Positions 11,930 to 23,997 of a stretch of 64,000 nucleotides of DNA are shown piece by piece. The position numbers and the translations under genes were made by a program. The notes below the pieces were generated by a model that saw only the letters and a program-made list of their open reading frames with translations, did no database searches and was not told the origin of the DNA. Source of the stretch: Rhytidiadelphus loreus (Eukaryota; Streptophyta; Bryopsida; Hypnales; Hylocomiaceae); the NCBI GenBank assembly GCA_947034895.1, contig OX344763.1, forward strand, positions 34,037,025-34,101,024, read 5' to 3'. Numbering within the stretch: the first letter of the stretch is position 1; every line of letters starts with the position of its first letter.

Positions 11930-14900
11930 ATGGGGGAAGCATCAGCGACCTCCAATGGCGCAGCAGCAGCGGAGGCCCTGAGTGGCGATGGAGTCAAGGA
12001 CGAGCTACGGCTCCGTGAGCTTCGACAGTTGTTGGGGAAAGCCGATGGAGATCCGCTGCGCGTTGTGGGCGTGGGAGCAGGCGCTTGGGGGAGTGTGTTC
12101 ATCGCCATGTTGCAAGACACTTATGGCGCGTTTCGGGATTCGATCCAGGTCAGGAAACCGACTTTCTCGCAATCCAATTTCTAAACCCTAATCTTGAGTG
12201 GGTTGGAGTGATTGAGCTCTTGGAACTTGGAGGTGAGATAAAAATATAATTGGAAGAAATGGGGAATGGCGCGTTTCGGGATTCTGTATAGGTCTGGTAA
12301 CTCGCGCACGCAATCGAATTTCTATGTCTAAACCCTAATCTTGTGTGTAACTGAGTGATTGCGCGCTTGGAACTTGAAGGTGGGAAAAAAATAATGGAAG
12401 CAATTGGGAATGGCGCGTTTCGGGATACTATTCAGGTCTGGCAACTCGCTTTCGCAATCAAATTTCTCTGTCTAAACCCTAATCTTGTGTGTATCGGAGT
12501 GATTGCGCTCTTCGAACGTGAAGGTGGGAAAAAAATAATGGAAGCAATTGGGACTGTCGCTCTGAGAAAGAGCAGCGGACTTGGTTTGTGAGGTGATCAC
12601 ACTGTAATTGCTGAGCGTAGGTAATATTACAGTCAAGGTTCTATAGTCTGACGACCTGGGGTTCCAAGTTTTTCCAGTTTGTTCAATGTTGAGATGTTGT
12701 ACTCCCTCAGAATCAATCAATGTAATTATGACGGGGTGTAGCATTTTGGTAGGTGTTGCAATTGGAGACCTCTACCGTATAGTATTAGAAATTTTAGCTG
12801 CCGTTATAAGGGTTCAGAGTTTCATTTATAGATGACCTCATATTGGCATAAGATCTCGTGTTGCTTTTTTGTATATTCTCAGAATCAATCACTGCACTCA
12901 TTGTGAGTTGAAGCGCTTAGGCTGGTGTTGCAATTAGGTACCTCAATCTTCCGGCTGCCGTTATGCAAAAGTTGGAAGGTTCAAATAACCATTGATAGAT
13001 GACCTAATGCTGTCACAAGATCTAATGTTGAGGTGGTGTCCATTCTCAAAATCAATCACTGTACTTATTGTGAGGAGTATCATTTAGGCTGGTATTGCAA
13101 TTAGGTACCTCTACCTTCCAGCTGCGGTTATGTAACAGTTATAAGTGTTCAAAGTCTCATTGATGGATTGCCTATTACCGGCACAAGATCTAAAGTTGAG
13201 GAAGTGTCCATCCTCAAGATCAATCAATGTATCATTATGAGGAGTAGCATTTAGACAGGCGTTGCAATTAGGTACCTCCAGCATATGTGACTGATGGCTA
13301 TGTTGATTGTTGAATTTCCAGCTGCGGTTGTGGAGAAGGGGAGGCAAGGAAGTGAGTCGGCAATCAGCGGAGCATCTCTTCGAGGTGATCAACTCTCGGG
13401 AAGACGTACTGCGTCGCCTGATTCGGAAATGCGCGTACCTCAAGTACGTGGAAGGGCGACTGGGTGAGCGCACCTTGTATGCCGATGAGATTCTGCGTGA
13501 TGGCTTCTGTGTGAACATGCTGGACACGCCGCTGTGCCCCGTCAAGGTGGTCACCAACCTCCAGGAGGCCGTGTGGGACGCTGACATTGTGGTAGCCGGG
13601 CTTCCCTCCACTGAGATAAAACGCGTTTTCAAGGACATTGGGCGGTACTGGCGTGAGCGCCGCACCATGCCTATCATCATCTCTTTGGCCAAGGGTGTGG
13701 AGACGGCCTTGCAGCCTCATCCCCATATTCTTACTCCTACCCAAATGATTGTGGACATGAGTAAGTGCAGTTCTCCCATTCACACGTCAATTAATTTTAT
13801 CACACTACCTACGTGCCGAAATAAGCGTCTGCAGTTTTTGTTGAAAACTTTTGATACCAATTTCGTTGCTCATATGGTGAAAAGCATAAATTCGAAGGGT
13901 TCAAATTTTATATCACCGTAATTAGTGAAGAACATTGCAACCTAAATGAAATTGGACAGGAAATAGCCTTCATATGACTTACTCAAAATAACCTTAAAGA
14001 AACACAAGGACAATTAGGACACTTTTTTCGGGACGGTGGAAGTACAACTTTTGGGATGACATTTAATTTCGACATCAAAGGCTCACTGAAAGAAATGGAA
14101 ATCATAATTTTCTGAGATATACAGCAGATTAGTTGTCCAGTACAGTGCCAGGAAGAGCGTACAGGAGATTAAGTATTCAAAGTTGTATTGTTAGATGACC
14201 TAAACTGACTTGAGTTCTGATGTTGAGGGGGTTCAGATTCTCAAAATCGATATCTACTCCTTTGTGCAATATTTAAGGGTTTTGCAATTAGGGGTATGTG
14301 TTGGCTTTATGTGTCTTAATGTGGTAATTTGTGTGACCATTTTACCCTCAGCTGCAAACCTGTTTTGTGGAGTTTTGAGGACTGAAACTTAGATGTGGAT
14401 GTGTGTTTGTGATTCAGCCGGCGTGCCATCTGAAAATGTGTTTTACCTGGGAGGCCCAAACATTGCATCTGAGGTCTATAATAAGGAATATGCGAATGCA
14501 CGAATTTGCGGATCAGAGAAATGGCGACAACCCTTGGCAAAGTTTCTGCGGCAGCCGCATTTTATTGTTTGGGATAATCCTGACATCGCTACACATGAGG
14601 TCATGGGAGGTCTCAAGAATGTGTATGCTATTGGTGCTGGTGAGCCTGTATTTTCTCTTTCCTGTTGTAATGAATACGTTAATCTTTTGTTCGTCATCAT
14701 GCAGTGAAAATTTGGTTTTTGCCTGAATGAATTGTATTTTGTCTTACGCAGGAATGGTGGGTGCTTTGACCAATGAGTCAGCTACAAGTAAGGCCGTGTA
14801 TTTCTCGCACTCGACATCAGAGATGATTTACATCACTCGTTTGCTAGCAGAGAATCCAGGTCCCCTGGCTGGCCCATTGCTTGCAGATACGTATGTCACA

Positions 14901-16209
14901 CTTTTGAAAGGTCGAAATGCATGGTATGGAGGAAAACTTGCTAAAGGGGAGATCACGATTGAGATGGGTGACACATTTAGTGGCACTGGTACAATTCAGG
15001 TCTGTTGCAAAGAACAACCTCTTTTGCTTCTCTTAAACAGGTCTTTTGTTTGTGCTAGCGTCTCTCCATGTTTAACTTCGCAGTTTACAAGTGTAAGCTG
15101 TCTTTACAAGTTGTTTCCAATATTACACTGTCTTACGTCGAAAAACCAACTTCTTGGTCTGTCTCACTTTACGTTTGTGATGGTTTTGTTTGGAATTTGG
15201 GACTGCAATACATTAATATGAAGAGCTGTCAAATATTCTAGATTTGAGTTTTTTGACCTGTGTTTTTGCTAACTGGTTTTGCATCATTCTCTGGGTTTTT
15301 TCAACATCCTGTGTTCTTGATCTGTACTCTTAGATGTAATTCAGAAGCGTTGGAAAAACGTTCAAATTGTCGCTTATCTACAATTCTAGAATGTTTTATT
15401 GAACGCTGTTCTTCGAATTTCTGCTCGGATATATTATGTAAACCGATCTTGACTACAGCAACATTGGATTGCTACTGCAACATCAGAGTCCTCACTTCCT
15501 GTCTTTTTTTACATCCAGGGTATTTCTGCAGTGAAGGCATTCCACGAGTTGTTGCGACAGCCTTCCTTGAGTGTGATGCATCCTGAGCTTGGCACGCCTG
15601 TCCGACCAGTTGACCTATGTCCTATCCTGCGAGCGTTGTACAAGATTCTGATTCAAAAGTAAGTCTCCATCACAAACGTCCCTCTCTGTTGATTGTCAAT
15701 TATTTCAGTGTTGCTTCTATTAGTCGAGAATTTAACAATAAAACGTCACTTGCTCAGCGTAAGTTCAATGTGTCTTTAGCATCCTTGTAGTGCTCTTTCA
15801 AATTTCGATCTTCAGACACTCTAGTAAGGCACTAATAAAACATTGAAATGACACTAAAACAATGTCATTTAAGAATTAACCCATCAATCAAGGGAAGAAA
15901 CACTAAACTATTGACAGCGAGTGGGAGAGACTTTAGTGATGTATGTTTATAGAGATGATTCATTGCTTACCCCTGGGAAAAATTGAGATATTTTATTGCC
16001 AAAAATCATTGTGCTCGTTACTGAACTCTCCATCTCTGCTATTGTGCAGAAGTGCTCCCATTTCAGCCATCGTGGAGGGATATATGAGCGAGTATGATCC
16101 AAGGCATTTAGTTGAACTTGAACATGCGTTCATTCCGCAGCTTCTACGTCGAGGGGAGGACGAGTGGGGGCCAAAGCTGACGCATAATTTATCCTCACTA
16201 TCTGTATAA
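11930..16209 (+). CDS. GPDHC1: Glycerol-3-phosphate dehydrogenase [NAD+], cytosolic plant type
   Basis: It interconverts dihydroxyacetone phosphate and glycerol-3-phosphate with NAD(H), supplying glycerolipid synthesis and cytosolic redox balance. Six exons join in phase: 11930-12148, 13322-13760, 14418-14639, 14752-14999, 15519-15658 and 16050-16209, giving 475 residues. The plant GPDHc1 proteins I know are about 460. The Rossmann motif GAGAWG is at residues 49-54. Strong plant GPDHc1 blocks follow: [22 protein letters not shown], [91 protein letters not shown]. The start ATG lies just after the CT-rich leader. All introns are GT-AG. Intron 1 (1173 bp) is unusual because both its splice junctions occur in tandem copies. 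The C-terminal tail after [10 protein letters not shown] differs from Arabidopsis. Confidence 0.97.
12123..12553 (+). repeat. Threefold tandem duplication spanning the GPDH exon 1 donor
   Basis: Three units start at 12123, 12266 and 12410 (143-144 bp each). Each opens with ATGGCGCGTTTCGGGAT and contains TAAACCCTAATCTTG. Unit 1 includes the last 26 bases of exon 1 and the real donor CCAG/GTCAGG. Units 2 and 3 carry donor-like TATAG/GTCTGG and TTCAG/GTCTGG. Reading on from exon 1 without splicing meets a stop within 12 codons. Confidence 0.88.
12640..13330 (+). repeat. Tandem duplication of the GPDH intron 1 acceptor region
   Basis: Units of about 157-200 bp share AGATGACCTAAT, CTCAAAATCAATCACTGTA-like and TTGCAATTAGGTACCTC blocks. 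Each ends near a CTGCSGTT motif, at 12798, 12955, 13122 and the genuine exon 2 start at 13322. The copy at 13122 keeps an intact acceptor (CTTCCAG/CTGCGGTTA). A further diverged unit lies in intron 2 (about 14150-14310). Confidence 0.82.
14150..14310 (+). repeat. Copy of the intron 1 repeat inside GPDH intron 2
   Basis: It carries the ordered blocks TTAGATGACCTAA, GATGTTGAGG, ATTCTCAAAATCGATATC and TTTTGCAATTAGG found in the intron 1 units. The repeat therefore moved across exon 2 or derives from an older duplication of this gene region. Confidence 0.65.
15812..15931 (+). mobile_element. Small MITE-like repeat in GPDH intron 5
   Basis: The ordered blocks ACTAATAAAACATT, ACTAAAACAATGTCATTT, CATCAATCAAGGGAAG, AACACTAAACTATTGA and GAGTGGGAGAG all recur in the same order, diverged, at 23656-23785 inside ERD2 intron 5. 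It is about 120 bp and non-coding. Confidence 0.55.
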
Positions 16210-16843
16210 TAGTATAAAGTGGTTTGGTCATTTTAAAATTTCTTGAATGCATAGGCTCTTTCTGCTTGACCTAACCCATTGTAAGTATAAGTGACAAAGG
16301 TACGTACATAATTTCATGAGGTTTACAGCAATCGGTTATCACTGCTTCTAAATTTAGAATATCACAGAAACATGGTTTGGTTTCCAAACCACTTATTTAC
16401 TATATTTTGGAGTCCATTTTCTTCGAACCTGTGCCATTTTGTTTTCTTTTCTTTCAACCTACAAACAAAACGAGGGAGGGAGCCTTCTCGGAAGGTCTTG
16501 TCCTTCCCAAGAAGGCCAATCATGGTATAATTTTTGAATTCGAGGCATGGACAAACACTGAGCGCAAAATTAGTGTTACTAAATTTTTATTTTTATTTGG
16601 AAAGTATTGCAATAAAACAATATTTCAGTTTATGGTAATTGAACTCCTAAAGTGCGAAGGCATTTTTTCATCAAATTCCACTTAAGAAATTATTTTTTTT
16701 GCATATCTATGCATAAGATCTTGCATTAGACTAATATAAGAATGTGTTGAAGAAATTTTAGAACCTTCATTGTGTGGATTGCAAGATATTTTATGTTTTA
16801 AGTGAAGAAAATTGTGGGTTTTTTGCCCTTGCCTAACTAGTTT

Positions 16844-17603
16844 TTAACCCCTAAATGTCCAAGGTCTTTTTTGAGATTTTTGGAATTTGCTTTAAATTGG
16901 ACAAAAAGCCAACATTTCAATAAGTTTTATCAATTTTTTTGAATTGTAACTATACTAATTCAAACTAGACTTGTTCAAGATTACATGGGAAAAGCAAACA
17001 CAAAAATATCACTTATGGATTAGAAGATTATAATGTTTGATTATGAGGGTCTTAAAACAAAAATACCACTTATGGATTGGAAGATTACAATGTTTGATCA
17101 TGAGGGTGTTAAAACAAAAATATCACTTAAGGATTGGAAGATTATAATGTTTGATCATGAGGATATTAAAATTGTGAAAGTGATTTGAAGTCTTTCAATC
17201 TTCTTTTTACATATCAAATCTAGTTTTCTAAAAAATATGAGGTTAAAAGGCAAAGCATGTATAATCCCAATCAATTTATGGCTTGTCAAAATCTAATCTA
17301 CAATTTTTTTAAATGAATTTTTAGTGAGATTTTCTCTTCAAGATTTAGTGTATTTAAGGCTCATTTCTAAGAGCCTTCAGCACTAGAAAATCAAGATTTG
17401 CAATGGACATCCTTGTTCAAAATCTTCTATAGAAAAACCATAATAATTCATTTCCAAAATCAAATTTTTGATGATAGAATTGGATTCCAAAAATAATTTT
17501 TCAAAAATATAAACTATTCAAAATAGTAACTTGGTAAGGTTTTACTTAATTTCAAAGTTTTGCCAACACCAAAATTTGGGTGCTTTGGGCATTTAGGAGT
17601 TAA
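16844..17603. mobile_element. TTAA-CCCC family element, about 760 bp, degenerate right end
   Basis: The left end is TTAACCCCTAAATGTCCAAG; the likely right end is ATTTAGGAGTTAA. Just left of it, 16690-16820 carries family-type interior blocks (GATCTTGCATTAGACTAAT, GGATTGCAAGATAT), so an older copy abuts it. Inside, 17000-17165 holds three tandem 62-bp units built on ATCACTTATGGATT and ATAATGTTTGAT.ATGAGG. Confidence 0.45.
17000..17165 (+). repeat. Three tandem 62-bp units
   Basis: Each unit contains AAAATATCACTTATGGATT, GAAGATTATAATGTTTGAT and ATGAGGGT with few differences. The array is non-coding and lies inside the inverted-repeat element. Confidence 0.85.
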
Positions 17604-18599
17604 GGGCCCACTTCATGTAATGGGTGTCCAAATTAAAAAGCCGTGGGAGTGAGTAGCCAAACTTTGTTGAGAGTCTAAAGAAATGGGTTGGAAATAGGCA
17701 ATAAAATATATGATTTGGAGCTTTTGGTTGGCTCTAGTATAAAGTTTTCTATGGCCAAGCTAAAAGTCCAAACTTTTAGCAATGAACTTCCGTGGCTTCT
17801 TGACTTGGATGGCCATAGTGTGAAGCCTCTAGAAGCCAAGCCCAAAGTCCAAACCCATACCACTTGTTCGGCTTCTATCCATATCTCTTCACATTAATCC
17901 ATCCACTTTTTGAAATTTTCCTTTCACCTTCTCTAACTACGTGGATTCTAGAAATGAATACATTCTTGTTCTACTTTTGATTGTCATAGCCATAAAAGTT
18001 GTTGTTATAGTGGGAATTTTGACATTGCAAAAGCATTGACATGACAACATGAAGTTACACAAATATGTCAATTCTTATACGGAGTATATAAAAGACAAAA
18101 AAATAAATTTGGGAAGGAATCATAAACAATCTTAGAAAAACAATCATATTACACGGTCATCATCAAATAAGGACTATGAAGAATATAAATAGAAGAGGAA
18201 GGTGTCAAATACAAAAGGTAAAATAATAAATAACAAATCATATAAGAGTGAAAAAGAACAAGGAAGAAGGAACATCCTTTTGCTTTACAATAAGTAGCTT
18301 TTTTTTCTTTCTACTAATTGAAATTTTGATTGTGAGTTTTTGCATTTTTTATGAATAGAATATTTGATGGTCTATCGAACATAGTTTGGGTTTCCATTTT
18401 GGTTTGGCCCAAACAACTTGTGAGAGCCCATTGCCTTGGTCAAAAAATACTTGCCATATAGGCAATATAGAGGGCAATGGCCTTTGGCTTTGTGAAGGGT
18501 CAATAGGCCAAATTCTTGTTTTTTTACAATTTAATTGGTGGAAATTGATGATCTTGTGTCCTTTCATCATTGTGTGAAGTGCCTCTAAGGCTTTGAATT

Positions 18600-20060
18600 T
18601 TCTTAGCTTAAATTTTTTGCACTATTCATATTGAATTAAAAAAATTATATTGAAGAATTGAATTGAAATACTAGGAAAATAAATTTAAAAAAGAACATTT
18701 GATTTCTATTCTTTAAAAAATTGTTAAATAAAAATAGATACAAGATTGAATGAAAAATTAAATCACTAATAGGTCAAAATTGAAATTGAAATACAATGAT
18801 TCCAATGTTGAAATTGTTCTAGCAAGTGAAATAAGTCCTTTTGAACTTCTTTTTTCAAGAATTGCAAAAATTGAGTTAAAAAATGAATCCCGTAAGGGTT
18901 TTTTTCCACAAAATGCTTAAATTGCCCCAAGAGTAATTTTCTCCATAAATTCTCATTACTAGTCCAATTAGAATGAATCAAATCTTCCCATGTCAATTGG
19001 AACATAGACAAAATTATTTTCTATGAGAAAAAAAATTCAAATTTTTTTTTTTACTTAAAATTTTTTGTACTTACATTTTTTTTTTGTGCTATCCAACAAC
19101 CCCTATTTTGGACTTAGGGTAGTAAAACTTTTAATCTTGTGCACCAAAGCTGATATATGTTTCTATTTCAAAAAAAGTTTCAAAAAATTATAATGAAAAT
19201 TGAGATTATATGGGCCTACCCGAAATTTAATTTGTTCCATGAGGGGACAATGGGACTATAGGGGTTCAATTATATCTCAAATAGTGACTTTGGTACATTA
19301 TTTGTCACATGCACTAAAAGGATAAGTTAGTGAAGTTCTTTAATTCTTTTTAGTATTCCACTTCACTTTAGAAATTCAATCCTCAATTTCACTTGGTGGA
19401 TGATGAATGTTGTAAAAATGTCCAAAATGGTGGTTATTCATTGGATTCATCCCTCAAGTCAAGTTGGTTGCATGCTTGAAAAATTTTAGATCATTTGAAA
19501 TTGTACAACATATAGGAAAAAAAATAGTAAGTAGAAAGAAGTAGAGAATGATTAAAAATACTAAATTGTTAACAATTTATTAATAGAATTGAAAAATTCC
19601 AATCCCAATGGTTGTAATGTTGTAATAAACAACATACACCTTATTTATTTATTTATTTATTTATCCAAAAATATCTAAAATTGAGTTAAATAAAAGACTT
19701 CAAAGTTTATTTTAAAATAGAGATTCTATAACTACCCACAAACTAACCCAAACTAAAAATCCTCATAACATTCATCTCAGTAATCAAAACAGAATGATTC
19801 AATTCTTATCACACATATAAAAATCTACAGAATCAATTTCAATTTTTTATTTTTCTTTAAAAAGTGATTTTTCAAGAAGTGTTTTTTTTCTGCCTGGACT
19901 GCCTGCTGAACACTGAAAATTACACATCATGCAATAACTTTTGAACCAATGTAGTCAAAAGTTATGAAAATTGAAGCTATAGGAGAGGGCTCGAAAACAG
20001 TTCGGGCATTTTGAACCGCTCAGTAGGGGGCTCTAAAATGGATCCTTGATATTAGTAAAA
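18600..20060. mobile_element. Two adjoining degenerate TTAA-CCCC family copies
   Basis: 18600-19268 matches the right two-thirds of the elements at 2137 and 47101 (TAAATAAAAATAGATACAAG, AATTCTCATTACTAGTCCAA, AAAAAAGTTTCAAAAAAT) and ends ACTATAGGGGTTCAA. From about 19400 to 20060 the blocks match 45040-45540 and, inverted, 4370-4720 (AATAGTAAGTAGAAAGAAG, AATCCCAATGGTTGTAATGT, GAGATTCTATAACTA). It is non-coding. No clean left terminus was found. Confidence 0.5.
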
Positions 20061-20599
20061 TGGACTTGTGGTTACTTCAAAGTATGATAAAGTTTGGTTT
20101 ACAGTCCTCGGATGGACGGTTTTAAAGTCACAATGGGTTCATTCCTAATCATGTAGATAGTTGTTTTTAATTTTCATTCAAAATAATATTTTGTAGTCCA
20201 ACTACCTTCTTATTAATGTCAAAAAAATCTGAAATAATGTTTTATTCAAGCATTCATTTCAGATTTAGAAACGGTCGCTTTTAGAGACCATCTTCCCCAC
20301 TTTTTATATGTTAAAATGTTAGTTTTTGAACAAAGTCTGATTTTTTTCCAAACTAAGTATGAGCAGATTTTCAAGGCCTACCAATCACAATTAGGACCCT
20401 ATGCCACTTTCCATTTGAAAATTCATAAGTAATTTATAAAATCTCCAAAAATTACGAAACGACTTGTGTTAGATTCCCCATCTTCTTCTCTTTGACTGAA
20501 AAATGAATCAAAAATACTTACATCTAAAAAACTACATGAAAAAGGTTGACCGGGTCTTAAATGAGCGTTTTCTGAGCCTGTTACCTTACTCCTCGGGCA

Positions 20600-21205
20600 C
20601 ACATTGTGTGAAATTTTCAAAGAAAAAACGCCGGCACCCGTCCCGTTTCAGTTCCGCTCAGCCGCCCGTGATTCTGGAGCATATCCCTGGTACGCCGGCG
20701 CCGCCGGCATCAACCCTTCCCAGGTATCATCCTTCATCAGGGTATCAATCCGGATATCTTCGCCGCCCCACCCCTCCGAAGTTCCCCATCGTCTCCTCTC
20801 CAGAGAAGTAGTCGCAAAACTCCTGCATTCACAGAACTTTCGCCGTGTGAAGTCAATCGCTTCCTCAATCGCCATAGCCATCACCACAAAAGGGTACGAC
20901 TCAGTCGAACTCAGTAGATCCAATTGCTTTGGGTTCCTCGCAAATCGCAGATTAGCTTTCGAAGCTCACCTTTGTTTGTAGTATTGTTCATTAGGGTTGG
21001 CGCGAGGGATCAATAGTACGGAAAGGACTTGCCTTCTGGGTACGGATACTTTGGGATGTCTTCAATGTAGGTCATGTTTGCAGGGTTTGTGTGAGAGTGT
21101 GTGTGTGCGTGTGTGTGTCTCAGTGGGGTTTAGTTTTAAGGGCGAATTGTGGGATGTGAAATTGATGGTTGAATGTTGGTCTCAGGGTTGGACAAGGGTT
21201 TCAGG
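20600..21205 (+). promoter_or_regulatory. GC-richer leader region of ERD2, possible 5' UTR intron
   Basis: This block is markedly more GC-rich than the flanks and lies directly upstream of ERD2. A donor-like AAAAGG/GTACGA at about 20890 and an acceptor-like GGTTTCAG just before the ATG could bound a leader intron. That is inference from consensus only. Open frames here have no recognisable protein motif. Confidence 0.45.
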
Positions 21206-23997
21206 ATGAATATCTTCAGGCTCATTGGAGATTTGACGCACTTGATGAGCATAATTGTGTTGCTCTTGAAGATTCACACCATTAGGTCATGCGCAGGTAT
21301 TTCGTTGGGACTTGGAATTCGGTGGGAGACTTGTGTTTTGAACCTGGGGTTTTGAAAGAGTGCTTCAGTTTTCAGTAGTTTAGTAGATTTTAGGTATGCA
21401 AAGTAGGGGATGTAACTTGTGTATGTTGATCTCTCTTTATGTTTTGCATGAAATGTATATTTTAGATTCATGGCCGCTTTGATGGTGCAGCTATTGTAGT
21501 TGGTCACCTCATTTGGTGTTCGTTTGTGTTCTTTTGGTCGTCATTCTCTTTTGATGCTTGCCGATGCTACATTGGGAAAGCGTGCTATCCAGGGGACATC
21601 TTCACAGCTCTATTACCTTCTCTTGATTTGACATACACTGGATGTCCCCTGAGATGTACTCTACCTCTACATTGTAACAAGGAGTGTGTTTTACGAGTTC
21701 ACTGGGCACCATCTGAAGTCTGTCCACTGTGCACCAGAATCGCTTCAAGGGAAGTGGTGATTATTTATGACAGGGTTTTGTATGTGATACCTCTGCAAAC
21801 CGCGTACCGATGTTTTAGGATGAAGCTTTGACTTGTTTGCTTTATTTTCAGGGGTCTCTTTAAAGACGCAGGAGCTCTATGCTCTTGTATTTGCGACTCG
21901 CTACCTGGACATTTTCGTGACCTACGTCTCTTTCTACAACACGGTTATGAAGCTGATCTTTCTTGGCACTTCATTCTCCATCGTGTGGTACATGAGATAC
22001 CATAAATCAGTACGCCTGTCGTATGACAAGAACAACGACACATTCCGACACTATTTCCTGATCCTGCCTTGTTTTGTGCTGGCTCTCTTGATCAACAACA
22101 GGTTCACCTTCCGGGAGGTATGCCGAATCAACTGAGGATTGTAAATACCTAAAAGTCTGTCATTGTTTTGTGTGAGCAGCAATTGACGGTGAAGATGAAC
22201 TGTCTTTCACTTCTTCCATTATTTTACTTGTCGTTTGTTGGAAGTCTTGATGAAAATAATGAATTTATTTAGAATTTCAATTTAAATCAGTAATTCTAGG
22301 ATGCTCCTCTCGAGTCTAGAATATCCCCGTTTTCGAGAGGAATCTAACGCACTAGTATGTCTTATTTTGATACGAACCTGTTTTGAATCTCTAAAATTTT
22401 GATACCAATCACTACCCTTACACCAGGAGTACTGCATCTATGATGTATCTCACTGAAGTGTCTTTGATAAAGTTTTGATTGAGATATAAATTAGAAGTTG
22501 ACCTCTTTTCTTACAAAGTAACATGTTTGGAAAACAGTTGCATTGTAAATGTATGTCTTTTCAACTCATGAAAGTAGGTTCCCTACCTTATTTGTGTCTA
22601 TTGTGTTTGTTTGGAATAGGTCATGTGGACTTTCTCCTTGTGGCTGGAGGCGGTTGCTATTATTCCACAATTGGTGCTATTACAAAGAACAAGAAATGTG
22701 GACAATCTTACGGGCAACTATGTCTTCTTCCTTGGGTACGCCACTATTTCCATATGCATCTACCCCTTCTTTAGAAGTTTTTTTTTAATAATCTCTGGTT
22801 ATTTTTGTTGACCTCTATCCTATCATAGTTTCAATTTTTGCTTTATTCTAGCAATGACGAATTCAATCTCACCACTCTTTTATCAAGCTAAGAAAATAGA
22901 AAGTCCACTTTCGAAACTCATAGTTCATTTTAGGAACTTTGTACTGAACATATTTCTATTGTTGAAATGGATGGACCGTATGATTTTTCCTCTATATATA
23001 TTGGTACATTTTTATCTTTCCTAGAAGCTTCTGAAATGGTTCATTTCAACTCCAATTGAAATGGATGTATTCACTTCAGCTACTTCAGCGCTTCAGTTAG
23101 TGGTTAATACAGATACAATTTACCCTTCATGTTTGGTGTTACCATTTATTGACCAGGCATCAGCCACTTTAGATTTAGTCTACTGCTAAGTATATTCTAA
23201 TCTGACTTTTTTACCTATGGTGCTTTCTCTTTTGACAGAGCATATCGTGGATTTTATCTCATCAATTGGATCTACCGATTCCTCACAGAAAATCACTACC
23301 GGCAATGGATAAGTGAGTGAAATTTCTTTGGGATTTGGGTCATTCAATTTGTTTTCCCCCTGAAGTCACGGTTTGCTGGAAGTCTACTTGGCTATCCTTT
23401 TCTGTTTGGATCTTGTACAGCTGTCTCTGCATGAAGAAAAACTTGGTTTCTTCCCTTGTTTCTGAGCATATGTTTCCTGGTTTGTAGCCTGGACTGCAGG
23501 GATTGTCCAGACGGCCTTGTACGCCGATTTCTTCTACTATTACTTCAAGAGGTACGACTTTTTAGTACGCCCTCCCGCCCTTCATTTAGATTAGTTGATG
23601 GGTTAATACTAAGACAGCACTTTTTTAATGCCATTTCAATGTTTTAAAGCTTTGTTCTTAAGCACACTGGAGAAACGTTAACAAAACATTACCGTATTAC
23701 AGCACTATAACATTGTCATTTCTGTATTTAATTATCAATCAATTGAAGCAGCACTAAAATAATTGATAGTTGGTGGGGGAGTGTCAAGGTAAGAGACCCC
23801 CTATTTGTGCCACTGTGTATCAATATCAATATGTATCAATAGTGTACATTTCAAATTTTCAAATAGGGTCTCTTACCTTATCTCACCTTATGTGGCTTAC
23901 CTTTTGTGACTGTATTTTGTTGGCATTTGGGGATAATGACCTTTGGATATCCTTTTGCAGTTGGAAGAACAACGAGAAGCTCAAATTACCAGCTTAG
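21206..23997 (+). CDS. ERD2: ER lumen protein-retaining receptor (HDEL/KDEL receptor)
   Basis: It is a seven-transmembrane Golgi receptor that binds C-terminal HDEL/KDEL signals of escaped ER proteins and returns them in COPI vesicles. Six exons join in phase: 21206-21296, 21852-22117, 22620-22735, 23239-23312, 23488-23551 and 23961-23997. The product is 215 residues, the same length as Arabidopsis ERD2. Conserved stretches include MNIFRLIGDLTHL at the N-terminus, SLKTQELYALVFATRYLD, SYDKNNDTFRH, WLEAVAIIPQLVLLQR, NVDNLTGNYVFFLG, AYRGFYLINWIYRFLTE and VQTALYADFFYYY. Arg5, and the Trp and Arg of NWIYR (about residues 168 and 171), match residues known to bind the signal. The tail WKNNEKLKLPA keeps the lysine-containing, COPI-type end. 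All introns are GT-AG. The family, length and both termini agree, so confidence is very high. Confidence 0.98.
23656..23785 (+). mobile_element. MITE-like repeat in ERD2 intron 5
   Basis: It matches 15812-15931 in GPDH intron 5 in the same orientation: AACAAAACATTA, CACTATAACATTGTCATTT, TATCAATCAATTGAAG, GCACTAAAATAATTGATAG. It is about 130 bp and non-coding. Ends and target duplications are not clear. Confidence 0.55.
23786..23880. mobile_element. 95-bp terminal-inverted-repeat hairpin in ERD2 intron 5
   Basis: The left arm AAGGTAAGAGACCCCCTATT and the right arm AATAGGGTCTCTTACCTT form near-perfect inverted repeats around an AT-rich centre. It abuts the neighbouring repeat at 23785. It resembles a very small MITE, and its AAGGTA start is similar to the elements at 36363 and 57931. 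Confidence 0.65.

Noticed and set aside
13111..13783. Minus-strand frames opposite GPDH exon 2
   Set aside because: They are antisense shadows of a GC-rich conserved exon, with no motif of their own.
20503..20981. Open frames upstream of ERD2 as a separate gene
   Set aside because: They overlap in different frames, contain no recognisable domain and sit where the ERD2 leader is expected.
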